This document shows, one piece after another, positions 49,012-59,615 of a stretch of DNA of 64,000 nucleotides. A program made the position numbers and the translations under genes. The DNA is from Allacma fusca (Eukaryota > Arthropoda > Collembola > Symphypleona > Sminthuridae), in assembly GCA_947179485.1 (NCBI GenBank), contig OX359246.1, forward strand, positions 16,492,001 through 16,556,000, written 5' to 3'. The notes under the pieces were generated by a model. The model had not been told where the DNA came from, searched no databases, and was given only the letters and a program-made list of their open reading frames with translations. Every line of letters begins with the position of its first letter. Positions within the stretch are counted from its first letter, which is position 1.

Positions 49012-51578
49012 ATGTCAAAAATGTCTGCTCGAACTGAAAAGCATTCACTATGGAACGAGTTACGAAAAACATGGAAAGAAGCTTATCCGAATAAAAAAAG
49101 TAAGAATACAATTTTAAAGAACACACGTCCATTACAGTACAAAAGCTTGATTTTAAGTTGTATTAAAATAACTTTAACATTACAAACTTACAGAAGGTGA
49201 CATTGAAACAATTGTACAAAACGTTTGGAGAGAAAGAAAAGACAACTTGTCCGATGTAAAGGAAAAAATCAATGAGCTGCAGTTAAAGCGAAAAAGTCAA
49301 CAAACCATTGCCTCGGCTTTTCTGAAAGCAGCCCAACGACAGATACAAAAACCATGCAATATTGTTCCTTTAGAGCCTACTATTGTGGTCGTAAACAATT
49401 CCGGAGAAACATCTAAATCTACTGATGAGGTTCCAACCCGCACCGATATGTACTATGCTCCTGAGAAGACAAGAAAATCACCAGCTCAAGCTCTTCTGCG
49501 TTCCCAAATCAAAGACATCCAGGAACAACTAGACGGACTTAAAAAATGCGGACTGCCTAAAGAAATAACACAGGGAGGCAAGAAAACGTTAGAAAAGGAT
49601 CTTAAAGTGAAACGGCAACGTCTAAATAGGTTGAAAAGTTGTGCGTCGGCAATGACAAAACTTAGGCATAAGGAAAGAATGCAAAAGGCGAAGTTAATTG
49701 AACAGCATCCTGAGTTATCACCACTAATGAGGGAACAATATTCTGGACGACCAAGACTAGAAGAGGGTCAACCTTTATTACTGCAAACGATTGTCGATAT
49801 TGTTAATATTTCAACAAGTGCTGATCCAAAACGAAGGGATGAATCGCTACGATGCTGTCGCACAATTGATGATCTACATCAACAGCTTCTTCTGAAAGGT
49901 CAGATAATTTGGTACTGGCTCATAAAAGCACTGACCCTTTATTTGCATTGTAATTTCATAATTAGTATACCAGAGTTTTGTTTGATAGGTTTTTCACTCA
50001 GCAGATCAGGTCTATATTTGAGATTGATTCCAAGAAAGTGGAACAGTATTGAGGGAAAGCGCCACGTAACAACTGTTCCAGTGAAAATAGTTCGAGCTGA
50101 AAATAATGCAAGAAAAGACCATCAAGATTCACATTTTGCTGCTGAGACAATGAAAAATTTAAGGCAACTTGCCGAACTATTCGGGCCGGTGAATGTGTTT
50201 GCCCTTAGTCAAGATGACAAAGCCAGAGTTCCTCTTGGTTTGCCTGCAGCTAACAAACAAGCACCAATTTTGATGAACTTGAAGTATAGGATCAGACTAC
50301 CAGATCATGATTGGGTGGTTGCAACGAAACATAAGCTAATTCCTTCTGTTTATGCAGCACTATCTTTTTACTGTTCCGGAAAACTTGGATATTCGGGACC
50401 CACATACATCGCCATTCGTAGTGGAAAGCATGACAGCAGTACAGCTGCATCTCATTGCCACGATTTCCGAAGATTGATGGAACTGGAGAACTTCTCACAA
50501 TTTACAATGAACGGGGTCAGTACCGAAAGGTCAGTACCAGAAAATCAAGCCAAACCAATTTTTATTGTAATGGTTGACGGAGGTCCTGATGAGAACCCAA
50601 GATTTCCAAAAACCCTTTTGGCAGCGATTTCGCATTTCCAAATGTACGATTTGGATGCAATATTTATTGCAGCTAACGCTCCTCATCATTCAGCTTTTAA
50701 TCCTGTCGAGAGACGTATGGCTCCATTATCGCATGATTTAAGTGGAATCATTCTACCCCAAGAGTTTTATGGCACTCATTTGGATTCACAAGGAAGAACC
50801 ACTGATTGTGAGTTAGAGCTTAAAAACTTTCAAAAAGCAGGAGAAGTCATCAGTTTGGAATCAGACAAGTATCGATGGATTCGATGTATTTTCTGAATAC
50901 ATTCCCCCTAATACGGATGTAGTTCGTTTTTATGGCTCGGAAACGGAGCAATGGAAAGCAGAACATGTTCGTCAATCCCAGTATCTACTTCAGATATTGA
51001 AGTGTGGAAACGAACTTTGCTGTAAACCTCCAAAAACCAATATCAAGAAAGTTTTACCTGGTGGATTTCTTCCACCCCCCTTGCGATACAACAGAGATCA
51101 TGAAGGTCTAACTGTCGTTTCACCAGATGTTCCAGGATTGGGAGAATACTTAGGCTTGACTTCAAGAATAGTATTATGGAATCTCGAAAAAAATACAGAC
51201 CTTCCCTATGATTTCGACTGCCCTTCTTTACAGGGGAAGGTTCAAGAGCGCATATGTCCAGCTTGTAAGATTTATTTTCCTTCTAAAACAAGTGTTCAGC
51301 AGCATCGAAAAATCCATAAGGCTAAGAAATCAACAAACAGATCTCAAGAAATTTCTCATACTGCGTTTGTTGTGAATGATACTGACCAAGATGGATCTCA
51401 AAACGGTACTGATGCATTATATACACCAGAAATTACAACGTCAAGTCTTAATAGTGACGACCCTGGCACTGACCCATTAGGTACTGGCCCAAACTGCGAT
51501 GAACAAACAACGAATGATAATATATGGATTATAACAGATATGAACGAATGGTTTGTTTCTGATTTTGTTGAGTTGTAA
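49012..51578 (+). CDS. DDE transposase with C-terminal C2H2 finger (one apparent frameshift)
   Basis: Exons 49,012-49,099 and 49,194-49,898, then from 49,989. The last intron, 90 bp, is inferred because it joins HQQLLLK to GFSLSRSGLYLRL. N-terminus: basic, partly coiled (about residues 1-180). The catalytic domain shows SQDDKARVPLG (D340/D341), VMVDGGPDENPRF (D461) and NPVERRMAPLS (E505), a DDE triad whose motifs resemble those of TP36/ISAZ013-like and Zator transposases. After AGEVIS (about 50,862) a one-base shift is needed to continue as WNQTSIDGFDVFSEYIPP and on to the stop at 51,578. The C-terminal part has a C2H2 finger, CPAC-x12-H-x3-H near 51,258-51,318, then an acidic Ser/Thr-rich tail. 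Full length about 790 residues. The assignment as transposase is strong; the superfamily is uncertain. Confidence 0.85.
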
Positions 51579-52437
51579 TACATACTATGCTATAAAGATT
51601 AATAAAATGCTGAAACAAGTTTATATTTATGATTCAACTTTTAATTAATTAAAACCATTATCGAATCGTTGGAATGTTTGCATAAGTTAGTCCATTGGTG
51701 TTTACTTTTGAACTGAGATTGGTGATTTTTTCTTTTTTCACATACACTTCCATGAACAACTGCATTGTAGCTTTAGCATCCTTTTGACAATTGTGAATTC
51801 CTGACTGTATATCTTGATGAAAATAGTAGTGATACAAAGATCGAAGTCCGATGGGTTGGAGATTCAAATCATCAGAAATTCCAAATTGATTGACTGCCGG
51901 CTTTTTAAAATGCTGATGTAAATCGAAGCGATCAAATTCGGAGCAGTCGTATTGATCTAATCCCAACCCCCCGTAACCAGTAGTGCCGCCGCATGTGATT
52001 ATCAAATTTCCTTTAAAAATCTCCTTCACTTTATTCCTAACAATTTCCCAGGGTTCTCCATTAATTAAAGAATGTGAATCGTACCCATTTATTAGCTTTT
52101 GTCTCTTGCTTGTTATAAAGCTTCCAGCAGGCCACTGAATCTTGGAATAATATATTTCCTGCAGCTTATTGTTTACAATACTAATTTCAGCACACTTGAT
52201 TCGCTTCTCCCCTTCAAGTTCTTTTAAATGAATGTGTTCGCAATCAAATGCCAAAACTTGTGATGGTTTGAACTTCTTCCACCATCCTGTGTCTTCTTGA
52301 GTTGGCAGTATTAAGTCCGTCTGAATGAGTGGTAATGGTACTGACCCATGAGGTACTGACCCAAGAGGAACGGATCCAACTGATTGTGGTCCAGTCAATA
52401 TTTTTCGCGTTGGTACTGACCCTTTTGGTTCTGACCC
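50514..52437. repeat. dispersed GGTACTGACCC motif inside both coding regions
   Basis: Exact GGTACTGACC or its complement at 50,515-50,524, 50,529-50,538, 52,337-52,346, 52,352-52,361 and 52,412-52,421. Near matches at 51,465 (GGCACTGACCC), 51,480 (GGTACTGGCCC) and 52,427 (GGTTCTGACCC). The copies fall in linkers (GSVP, TDPLGTG), not in catalytic motifs. Confidence 0.8.
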
Positions 52438-52943
52438 TGTAGGAACTGATTGTGCTGCTGAAACAACTTTCAACTTTGGCCGGATTAATTTTTTGGACCC
52501 TTCATATTTCTTCCGCTTTGCTTCAACTTTTGCTTTTGAAATGTAGTTACTCACTGTCTTTAGCTCATCCTCCGGAAGTATGAAAATCAGCGATTTCAGG
52601 AATATCATCCTTGCAGCCGGTGATGTACTGGCGAACCAATCAATGGTTTCTTCCTAAAATGAAATACAATGTATGAGTTTATGGTGATACATAGCTTTAA
52701 TTACAAGCAATGTGTTGCAACGTAAACTCCAGAAGGAATTCATGAAACTTAGTTGGATTGTAAATATTAGTTCTAGCAAGCTTTAACTTTATCCCTTCAC
52801 TAATTATTTTATTACCAAAAATTGTTAGGAATTTTTCTGGTCATTAACAAGCAAAAATTAAAGTAAACAACTGTCTCCCTTAACATTTAAATCTTTCCGT
52901 GCACAAATATTACCTTAGCAGTCCAGGTGTTCTCATCCCCCAT
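51658..52943 (-). CDS. DEDDh-type 3'-5' exonuclease carried by the transposon
   Basis: Two exons: 52,943-52,914 (MGDENTWTAK) and 52,653-51,658, phase 0, 341 residues, with good splice sites. Residues ~45-105 are a low-complexity linker of GSVP-type repeats. The nuclease domain starts at about 125: AFDCEHI supplies the Exo I D-x-E, a central FDLHQHF region may supply Exo II, and HNCQKDAKATM supplies the H-x4-D of Exo III. This matches the REX4/ISG20/RNase T-like fold rather than the YqaJ or XPG nucleases known from some other eukaryotic transposons. It converges with the transposase; the stop codons are 80 bp apart. Probable role: end processing or target repair during transposition, or an unrelated captured host nuclease (inference). 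Intact frame. Confidence 0.8.
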
Positions 52944-53369
52944 GGTCTTAACAAAATCTAGAATGAAATTATTGATGGTTTAAACCAAAATGCAATTTTA
53001 CTTGTCACAGTTTATGAATTCAAATTAATAATTATAATTTATTCATAAGAAACTACTTATTTAAAAATTTGATAGTTTTACCTTTCCACTCCTTGACTAC
53101 TGACGGGAACAGACTTTCTTTAATTATTATAAAATGTAAGCTTCACTGGAATCTAAACTTAATTCCTAAAAAGTTCCTTGAGCATTGAACTCAAAATGGT
53201 GCAGAAACTGTTTCATTCGTATGAAATGAAGGGTGAACGTTGAAATGTTCAAATTTTAAGTCATGGCGGTCCTGACGATACAAGGATAACGTTAACAGTA
53301 GGTGGTCATCTCCACAAAAGCTAACTCTGTTAACAATAGTCACACATGCTTTCAAAATCGTCCAATCTG

Positions 53370-53395
53370 TGATAACGTTATATTTGTACGGCCCC
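53370..53395 (-). repeat. right terminal inverted repeat
   Basis: Complement of the left end; followed by the TAA duplication at 53,396-53,398. Confidence 0.92.
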
Positions 53396-53398
53396 TAA

Positions 53399-53885
53399 GC
53401 TTCTTAGAAGCCTAGATTTCCTAAACTCATATTTACTGTATCAAGGCCAAAAACAAATTCTTGTATGTACATTCAATAAGGAATTTTTTTGTAAAGTTTA
53501 CTTTCTGTTTCAATTGAAGCTCTGTTCTTTCGGGTGAATGGTCGTTTATTTAAAACGTTCTTTCACAAATTCGAGCTTGGTCGTTAAATACAATTTGAAC
53601 ATGCAGAAAATGGCTGGGCCTTATTTATTCAGATAACCAAGTTTCAACGAAATATCTGAAGTTTGCAATTAGGATAGCTAGTGAAGTGTGACTTAATCCA
53701 TCAGTAGCTTTAAAAGCATTTTTACTGAATGTTTTCCAGTAGCAGATGTCATTGAACGTTTCCACTGGAACCTGATTTTAATCTAAATGACTATAAAGTT
53801 CACTAGCTTGAATGGTATCGAAATAAAATTTATTAAATGAATTGCGTGATATACTTTCTATAATGCCATTACGACGCTAGTGTAT
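53399..53885. repeat. upstream block of four-TM copy C, right part
   Basis: Continues the duplicated block interrupted by the transposon and aligns with about 61,930-62,395 (ttcaattgaagctctgttct, acgttctttcacaaattcga). 53,886-54,246 is AT-rich spacer. Confidence 0.75.
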
Positions 53886-54246
53886 ATTTTAATACGTTCT
53901 GGGTAAAATATATGAAATAAAATGTAGAACATCCTTGGATATTTGAAAAGCTCAAAAGATAAAAATGTAACCATTAATTCTGGTGTAGTTCTGATTAGCT
54001 ACGTAAGGGCTGGAATTGAATGAACGAATCATATACCACAAATATAGCTGCTGGCATAGTTACAAATGTTTAAATGCGACGTTGAAGCTATAAAAATTAG
54101 CAAACAACGATACATTGCAACCTAAATTTCAATAATTTGTTTTTCAAATTTTGTTTATATTTAATTATGCCTATATATTAATGTAATGTTATTATTATTA
54201 TTAAAACAATTATAACGAACCTGAGAAGAAACCACGACCAAGAAAT

Positions 54247-57200
54247 CTAATTACTCTCCCCAGCCTGCAGTTGAACGATGAAGATTACGCAGGTGATCAC
54301 CGAACTTAAGATCTGAAAAAAACTGTGTGTGTAACCAGAATTTTCACAGGATATTTATACATTCTAGAGTTAATTCCAAATTTACTTACCACACTAAATA
54401 AGCTATGATTAAGAGCAAACATTCCTTTCGCGGTCAGGTGAAAATTCCAATCCAGAAACCAATTCGTTAGTTCGGTTTCCTATTTTTAAAAACAAACTTA
54501 AATTTTGAAAAACATTCGAATTATTTTTATTATTAGTAATTTTATGATTATTAATATTTTAAAAATTACTTGCACGGAGACATAGCCTCTTGTATGGACG
54601 CTGACAAGAGAAAACCGTAACTGCTCTTTTGCCTTTCTGACCTACAATACAAAACATAATAAAGTATCCAATTATTTTAACTACGAGCCAATTCATGATA
54701 GACTGCTAAAACGAATATAGTTCATACCAAAGGTATTCAAAAGGTTCAGCCTTCCTAAAATACTACTTATTTTTTGCAGCTTTGACTTCCCTACATATTA
54801 ACCTATATTATTTATCAAAAATAAATTGCCTACCCATTTGCCTACATATATACTCCTGTAATGTTTCTGCCTATATTTTAGCCTATAAGGCCTATTTTTA
54901 GCCTATAGAGACCTATTTTTAGCCTATAGAGACCTATTTTTAGCCTATAAAGACCTTTTTTAGCCTATAAAGGCTTATTTTTTCAACTAAAAATCATCTA
55001 TGTATGTACGTGCAATCGTAACACATGAAAAAAATCGAACTACTAAAATGTCACGTATTTGAAGAATATTTTTGAGATTTATTTTAAGGTTAAATCAAAT
55101 AATTGATTCACAAATTTGTCAATACATTATTAAATATACCTATTTTTACCATCGCAAACTGCCTACCTTATTCATAAATAAAAAGTGAACTCTTGCAGCT
55201 CCTACATACAGTGAATTTCCCATATAGTGGTTTCCTCTTAGATGGCATTCCCTCTTTAATGGCATCAAAAAACCCTCCCTAGAGGTTTGCAATGTTAAAG
55301 GTATACAATATAGTGGCACCCTCTATAATGGTATTCCCTCTATAATGGCACTATTATGTGTTACGGTGGCTCAGACAATGCGAAATTATAATGGCAGTTG
55401 GCATAAAATTAGCTAGATAATGGCTACAAAAGTATAACATGATGTTATAAAACGTGCGGGCGGTTAGTATTGCTTATCTCGGTTGGTTCAATTTTAATTT
55501 TAAATGTTAATACAGTTTGATTAATATTCTGGTTTACTGAAGCCCTGGTATGATTAGCTGGATTTACGTCATATGATCCGTGACTTAAGTTAAAACAAAG
55601 TTATAACACAAATCATTGCCATTTTTGTCTGGGCTCACTTCTAATAAGTTTCAATTCGTGTTGATTTTTTTAAAAAACCTTTTCAAAATAATAAAATAAA
55701 TGAAAAAGCAAAACCTAGTAGTGATAAAACCACAGAGTACTCACAATCAGTGGAGGTAATTCCCATTAACATAATTCCAGGAATTTGGTTTCTGGAATGG
55801 TGACCTTGCAGTCGAAATATTTGTTACAACTAACAATATTAATAGTATGAGGAAAACTAAAGTTACTGAACATCTTAAACTCAATGAGGCTGATACCTCA
55901 TAATTTTGAGTATTCTGTAAATATATTTAGCTACAGTTATTGTCTATGAACATTAATAGTACATAGTTAACCATTAGTCACATACAGTGGCATCCCTATA
56001 TAGTGGCAGGAATTTGTCACTCCCTTGGAAACCACTATATAGGAAATTCACTGTATAATATAGGATTAATTTTAGCGGTAATTACTGCACCCTATTTTAC
56101 TACCTATAATTACTTGGATTTTGCATCCTGCCTATTTTTATCCTATATATAGGCCTATAAATAGGATAGGTGGACACCTTTGGTTCCTACATTATTACAT
56201 GTATCCAAAGGTGGGCAACTCGTTTTCCTCGCCTGAAACCTTACCTCTACAATGTAATCTCGATTGTCCTTCCTAATACCCTTCCTAAACCGGACTTTTG
56301 CTGATTTCCTTTTTCCTAAAAATGGACATATAATTGCCCTTCCTATTTCCTTGTCAGATTATTAAATTGTCTTGTAGGGCCTAAAATGCCTAGTTTAGTC
56401 TGAATTGCCTTTGTTCAGCCTTGGTTGGGTCAAAATTGTATATTTCTTTATGAATAGCGTTGAGAAACAATATACATTAACACAAGCGGGTAAATATGAT
56501 AATTGTCATCATTTAAAATGTATATTGTTAGACGAACACATGATAAGTTCCAAGTTTGGATTGATTTTCTGTAAGATATATTTTAACGTTAGCAGCATTC
56601 AGAATATTAATTTACTAAAAAAACCCTGTTCACAGCACACCATGAAATTTACGGAAACACCGAATCTAGACGTCTAACTATTAGTGGGGTCCACATGGGT
56701 CGAATTTCTTCAGTTTGCTTTTGACTACGTCGTTTATTCAACGTTATACGGTCCAATACAAATAACTAGCAGAAATCATACAATCCAGTTTCATCTCTTG
56801 CCACTGGTTGGCATCAAATATATGTCTTCCCGGTAGTCCTTCCTAGGATCCTTCCAATTCCCTCACCCTTCCTATGAACTTGCCTATTATTTTACATATT
56901 CTCAGCCTTCCTATTCTATTTCCTAGTTTTGACATAAATTCTACAACCTTCCTAGTTCCTTTCCTAAAAACCTATCCGTTTTGCTTTCCTTCCTTCCTAG
57001 TTGCCTATTTACAAGGCCTAGTTTCAGGCGGGGTGCCCACCTTTGCATGTATCTACATTTTATTTGTCCTCTGTAAGACAAGGACATTCTCTTTCCAATT
57101 TTATACCGAACCCTACAGGTTAAGTTTGTTGTAATGCTTGAAATGTTCCTGACTGATCCTAGACTTCTGGCTTGTTGTGAGTCAAGTACATGACCATTCC

Positions 57201-58505
57201 AAATGGTATGTTCCAAATTCTCGGACCAATGAACAGGATTTGGCAGATTTTGTGAACCCTGACCATTTGATTGAAGCAATGGCAGAATCACTGACCCGGC
57301 TTAAATTTCGAGCATTTTCATTAGTTCGGTTTGAATTTGAAACAGACCCTTTGAAATACTCCAAACTTTGAGACCAAACCAAAATCCAGACCATGCTAAA
57401 AATGTTTGATCATCCTGTCCCTAACAGTCCTAGTATGTACACGTTTATGGTATTTTGCTACAAACTCAACCTATTTTTGAAATTATTTCGGTCCTTCCTC
57501 AAGGCACTTTAATTGCATCCGCGCAAAATATGATTTGAAAAATGTTATTCTAAAAAACGTTGCACTTACCGCAGTCTCTACATATTGTCCAAAATTAGGT
57601 AGTATTGCAATGGCAATTACGTATCCCACAGCTCCAGTTACTCCATAATCCAGATCATAAAACCTCAAGGCACAAACACATACTGCCAAATTAAGTAATT
57701 GTGCCAAAATTACAACGAATGAATTCAGACCGCAAATTTCATTGAATGAGTTCACAGATTTAATGATCAGCGCAAAAAGTTTTGCAAAATCCTCAATTTC
57801 AATACCAGTTATTGCCTGGTTTCTTCGCGCGTATTGAGCCAACATATCCCCAAAACCTATATAAATGCCCAAAAGGCTTGCACCTAAACTAATATATAAT
57901 CGTAGTGCAAAATGAATACTTGAATATGACAGCGCATACGTAATTCCAAAAGCAAGATATAGTCTAGTGTCATTTGAATCGAAGAAGGCAGATTTTAAGA
58001 ATCCATGTGTGTTGTAGAAATACATCTCACTTTTCACTACGCTATACAATAACAAGGCAGCTGACACAAGGTGAACGGCAGAGTAAATCAATAACACTTT
58101 GGGCGACCTCATAATCATTTTATAAAAATGTGGGGTACTCCAAAGAAGATCTAGATTCTTAAACAGCTCAGCAATGTCCTTGCAATAGTACATGATATTC
58201 ATTCTAATCACAATACTGCTCACCAGAGGGCTAAATAGATAAACGGAATCCAAAATGACAATGGAAAAAGGTTTAGTGGAATTTCCAGCTGAATCAATAT
58301 CAAAATTATCCCATTTGTTATGAACAAAATAATCTATGCTAGTCACAATGATAAAAAAGAGTGTTAAAATACTATAAAGATAACTTAAACTCAAGAATTG
58401 AAATTTGTATGGACTGAACGGAGATTTAAGAGGTAAAACCCCGAATGCATAGCCAATAAACACTACTATGCGATTTCCCAGTTTATGAACCTGACTCTGT
58501 CGCAT
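54247..58505 (-). CDS. gustatory receptor-like 7-TM protein, subfamily 2 copy C
   Basis: Four phase-0 exons: 58,505-57,570, 54,641-54,570, 54,479-54,390 and 54,312-54,247, 387 residues, all canonical splice sites. Exon 1 starts MRQSQVHKLGNRIV at an ATG and parallels the genes at 21.2 and 24.6 kb (LFKNLDLLWSTPHF, YYCKDIAELF). The last exon ends TCVIFIVQLQ, with C in place of Y in the TM7 motif. Intron 1 is 2.9 kb, against 0.2-0.4 kb in the relatives, because of three transposon insertions. All exons are open. Whether the long intron is still spliced cannot be judged here. Confidence 0.88.
54728..56182. mobile_element. hAT-like MITE with CCTATTTTTA repeats, carrying a nested element
   Basis: Inverted ends CAAAGGTRTYC with a near-perfect 8-bp duplication GTTC(A/C)TAC (54,720-54,727 and 56,183-56,190). 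The body has GCCTATAGAGACCTATTTTT repeats (54,880-54,990). It is split by the TA-flanked MITE at 55,209-56,053; without it the element is about 608 bp. Confidence 0.78.
55209..56053 (-). mobile_element. non-autonomous Tc1/mariner-pogo-like MITE, copy 2
   Basis: 845 bp with TA at both sides (55,207-55,208 and 56,054-56,055); inverted relative to the copy at 1,310-2,148. The two are almost identical along their length; the one visible length difference is a 6-bp segment near 55,741. Confidence 0.88.
56206..57045. mobile_element. hAT-like MITE with CCTTCCTA repeats
   Basis: 840 bp, ends CAAAGGTGGGCA, perfect 8-bp duplication CATGTATC (56,198-56,205 and 57,046-57,053). Dispersed CCTTCCTA motifs in both arms. 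Non-coding. It shares the CAAAGGTG end with its neighbour at 54,728. Confidence 0.86.
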
Positions 58506-59615
58506 TTTAATGGTCCTTCGAAATTTTGCTTAAGGACTAATAAAACTAGGATTTGGGAAAGTTTTTAAGCCATCTGATTGCGAATATAAATTCAAACATA
58601 TGGTATCCACAATTATTTGATTTGTTTGACATTTAATTTATTTATGGACATAACAGAACATGTAATTATACAGTTTCAAGCAGTTTTGAATTACTGTTCA
58701 GTGAAACAATAGTCTATTTATTTGGACATTAAATTTTATCAAAGTTGTAAAACATTGTTTACCTTGTGTAAACGCACTTAGCCAGCCAAATGTCCATAGA
58801 CATAGGAAGTGATTGTAAAACGTATCTTCAAGATAACTGCCTGAACTTAAATTTATGTACACCCTGGGAAATATTTGTTTGCTGACATCTGAAATTACTT
58901 TATTAAGAATTGTAAAAGGTGTGATACCCAAAACGCCTGCCCAGTTGCCCACACATTTTCAAATTCAAGCACAACTACGAATTTCAGCCATATTTAGCAA
59001 TTTGAAGGAAATGTTCACTGTTCAACTACAGATCTGTATTTTTTGCCTTTAATTTTAGTTTTGCTGAAAAAGGTGCTCTTGATACCTGATGTGGAGGTTT
59101 AATTTGGAACTACTCATGCAACTCTTTGTAAAGACGGTAAACACATCCCGTGTCTGTTAGGATAAATTAGTTGAATGTTCTCGCCACTCCTAAGTAAATA
59201 GCGTACATGTAGTACAGTGGATGATATATGTCATAAATAAAAGTTAAACGGGTTGCAATCGAAACAAATTCATTTATAACTTTCTTCATTTATTAGCTTA
59301 TTAGCTTAATGGACTTGGAATAATATACATTGGCCATAATATTAATCATCTTAATATCCTTAATTAACATTATATTTAAAATATTCAAACTTGCCGACTT
59401 TCTTTGGCCCCATAAGAATTTATTACATCAGTGTGTAGAATTTTATAATTGTAACATTTGGTGTAATGAGCTAATGTTAATTCAATTGGTGGACATTGAA
59501 GTTCGATAATATTTTTTAAAGAAACCTTGCACGTTTTACATTGACATTTTTATCTCTTTCATGATATTTGCAACAGATGGCTGTAGATGATCGAATTCTC
59601 CATTCAAAAACCAAT
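58506..59615. other. intergenic, no gene seen
   Basis: Upstream flank of the GR gene, weakly similar to the flanks at 22,900 and 26,500, then AT-rich spacer. Confidence 0.4.

Larger units (their letters stand above)
48577..53395. mobile_element. 4.8-kb autonomous-type DNA transposon: DDE transposase + DEDDh exonuclease
   Basis: The element is bounded by 26-bp terminal inverted repeats beginning GGGGCC(A/G)TACAAATATAACG, with one mismatch, and flanked by TAA on both sides (48,574-48,576 and 53,396-53,398). The paralogous block at 61,083-62,395 lacks it, which provides an empty site. It encodes a plus-strand transposase with C2H2 finger and a convergent minus-strand exonuclease. A secondary gataacgtta motif recurs just inside both ends (near 48,670 and 53,280). 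The TAA duplication and GG ends could fit PIF/Harbinger- or Zator-like groups, but the gene pair does not match one I can name. Confidence 0.9.

Noticed and set aside
48577-53395. Firm assignment of the 4.8-kb transposon to Zator or PIF/Harbinger
   Set aside because: The 3-bp TAA duplication and DDE motifs fit both loosely; without a profile search I cannot choose.
56941-57394. Several 60-116-codon frames around 57 kb
   Set aside because: They cross the end of a hAT-like MITE and intronic DNA of the GR gene, with no support.
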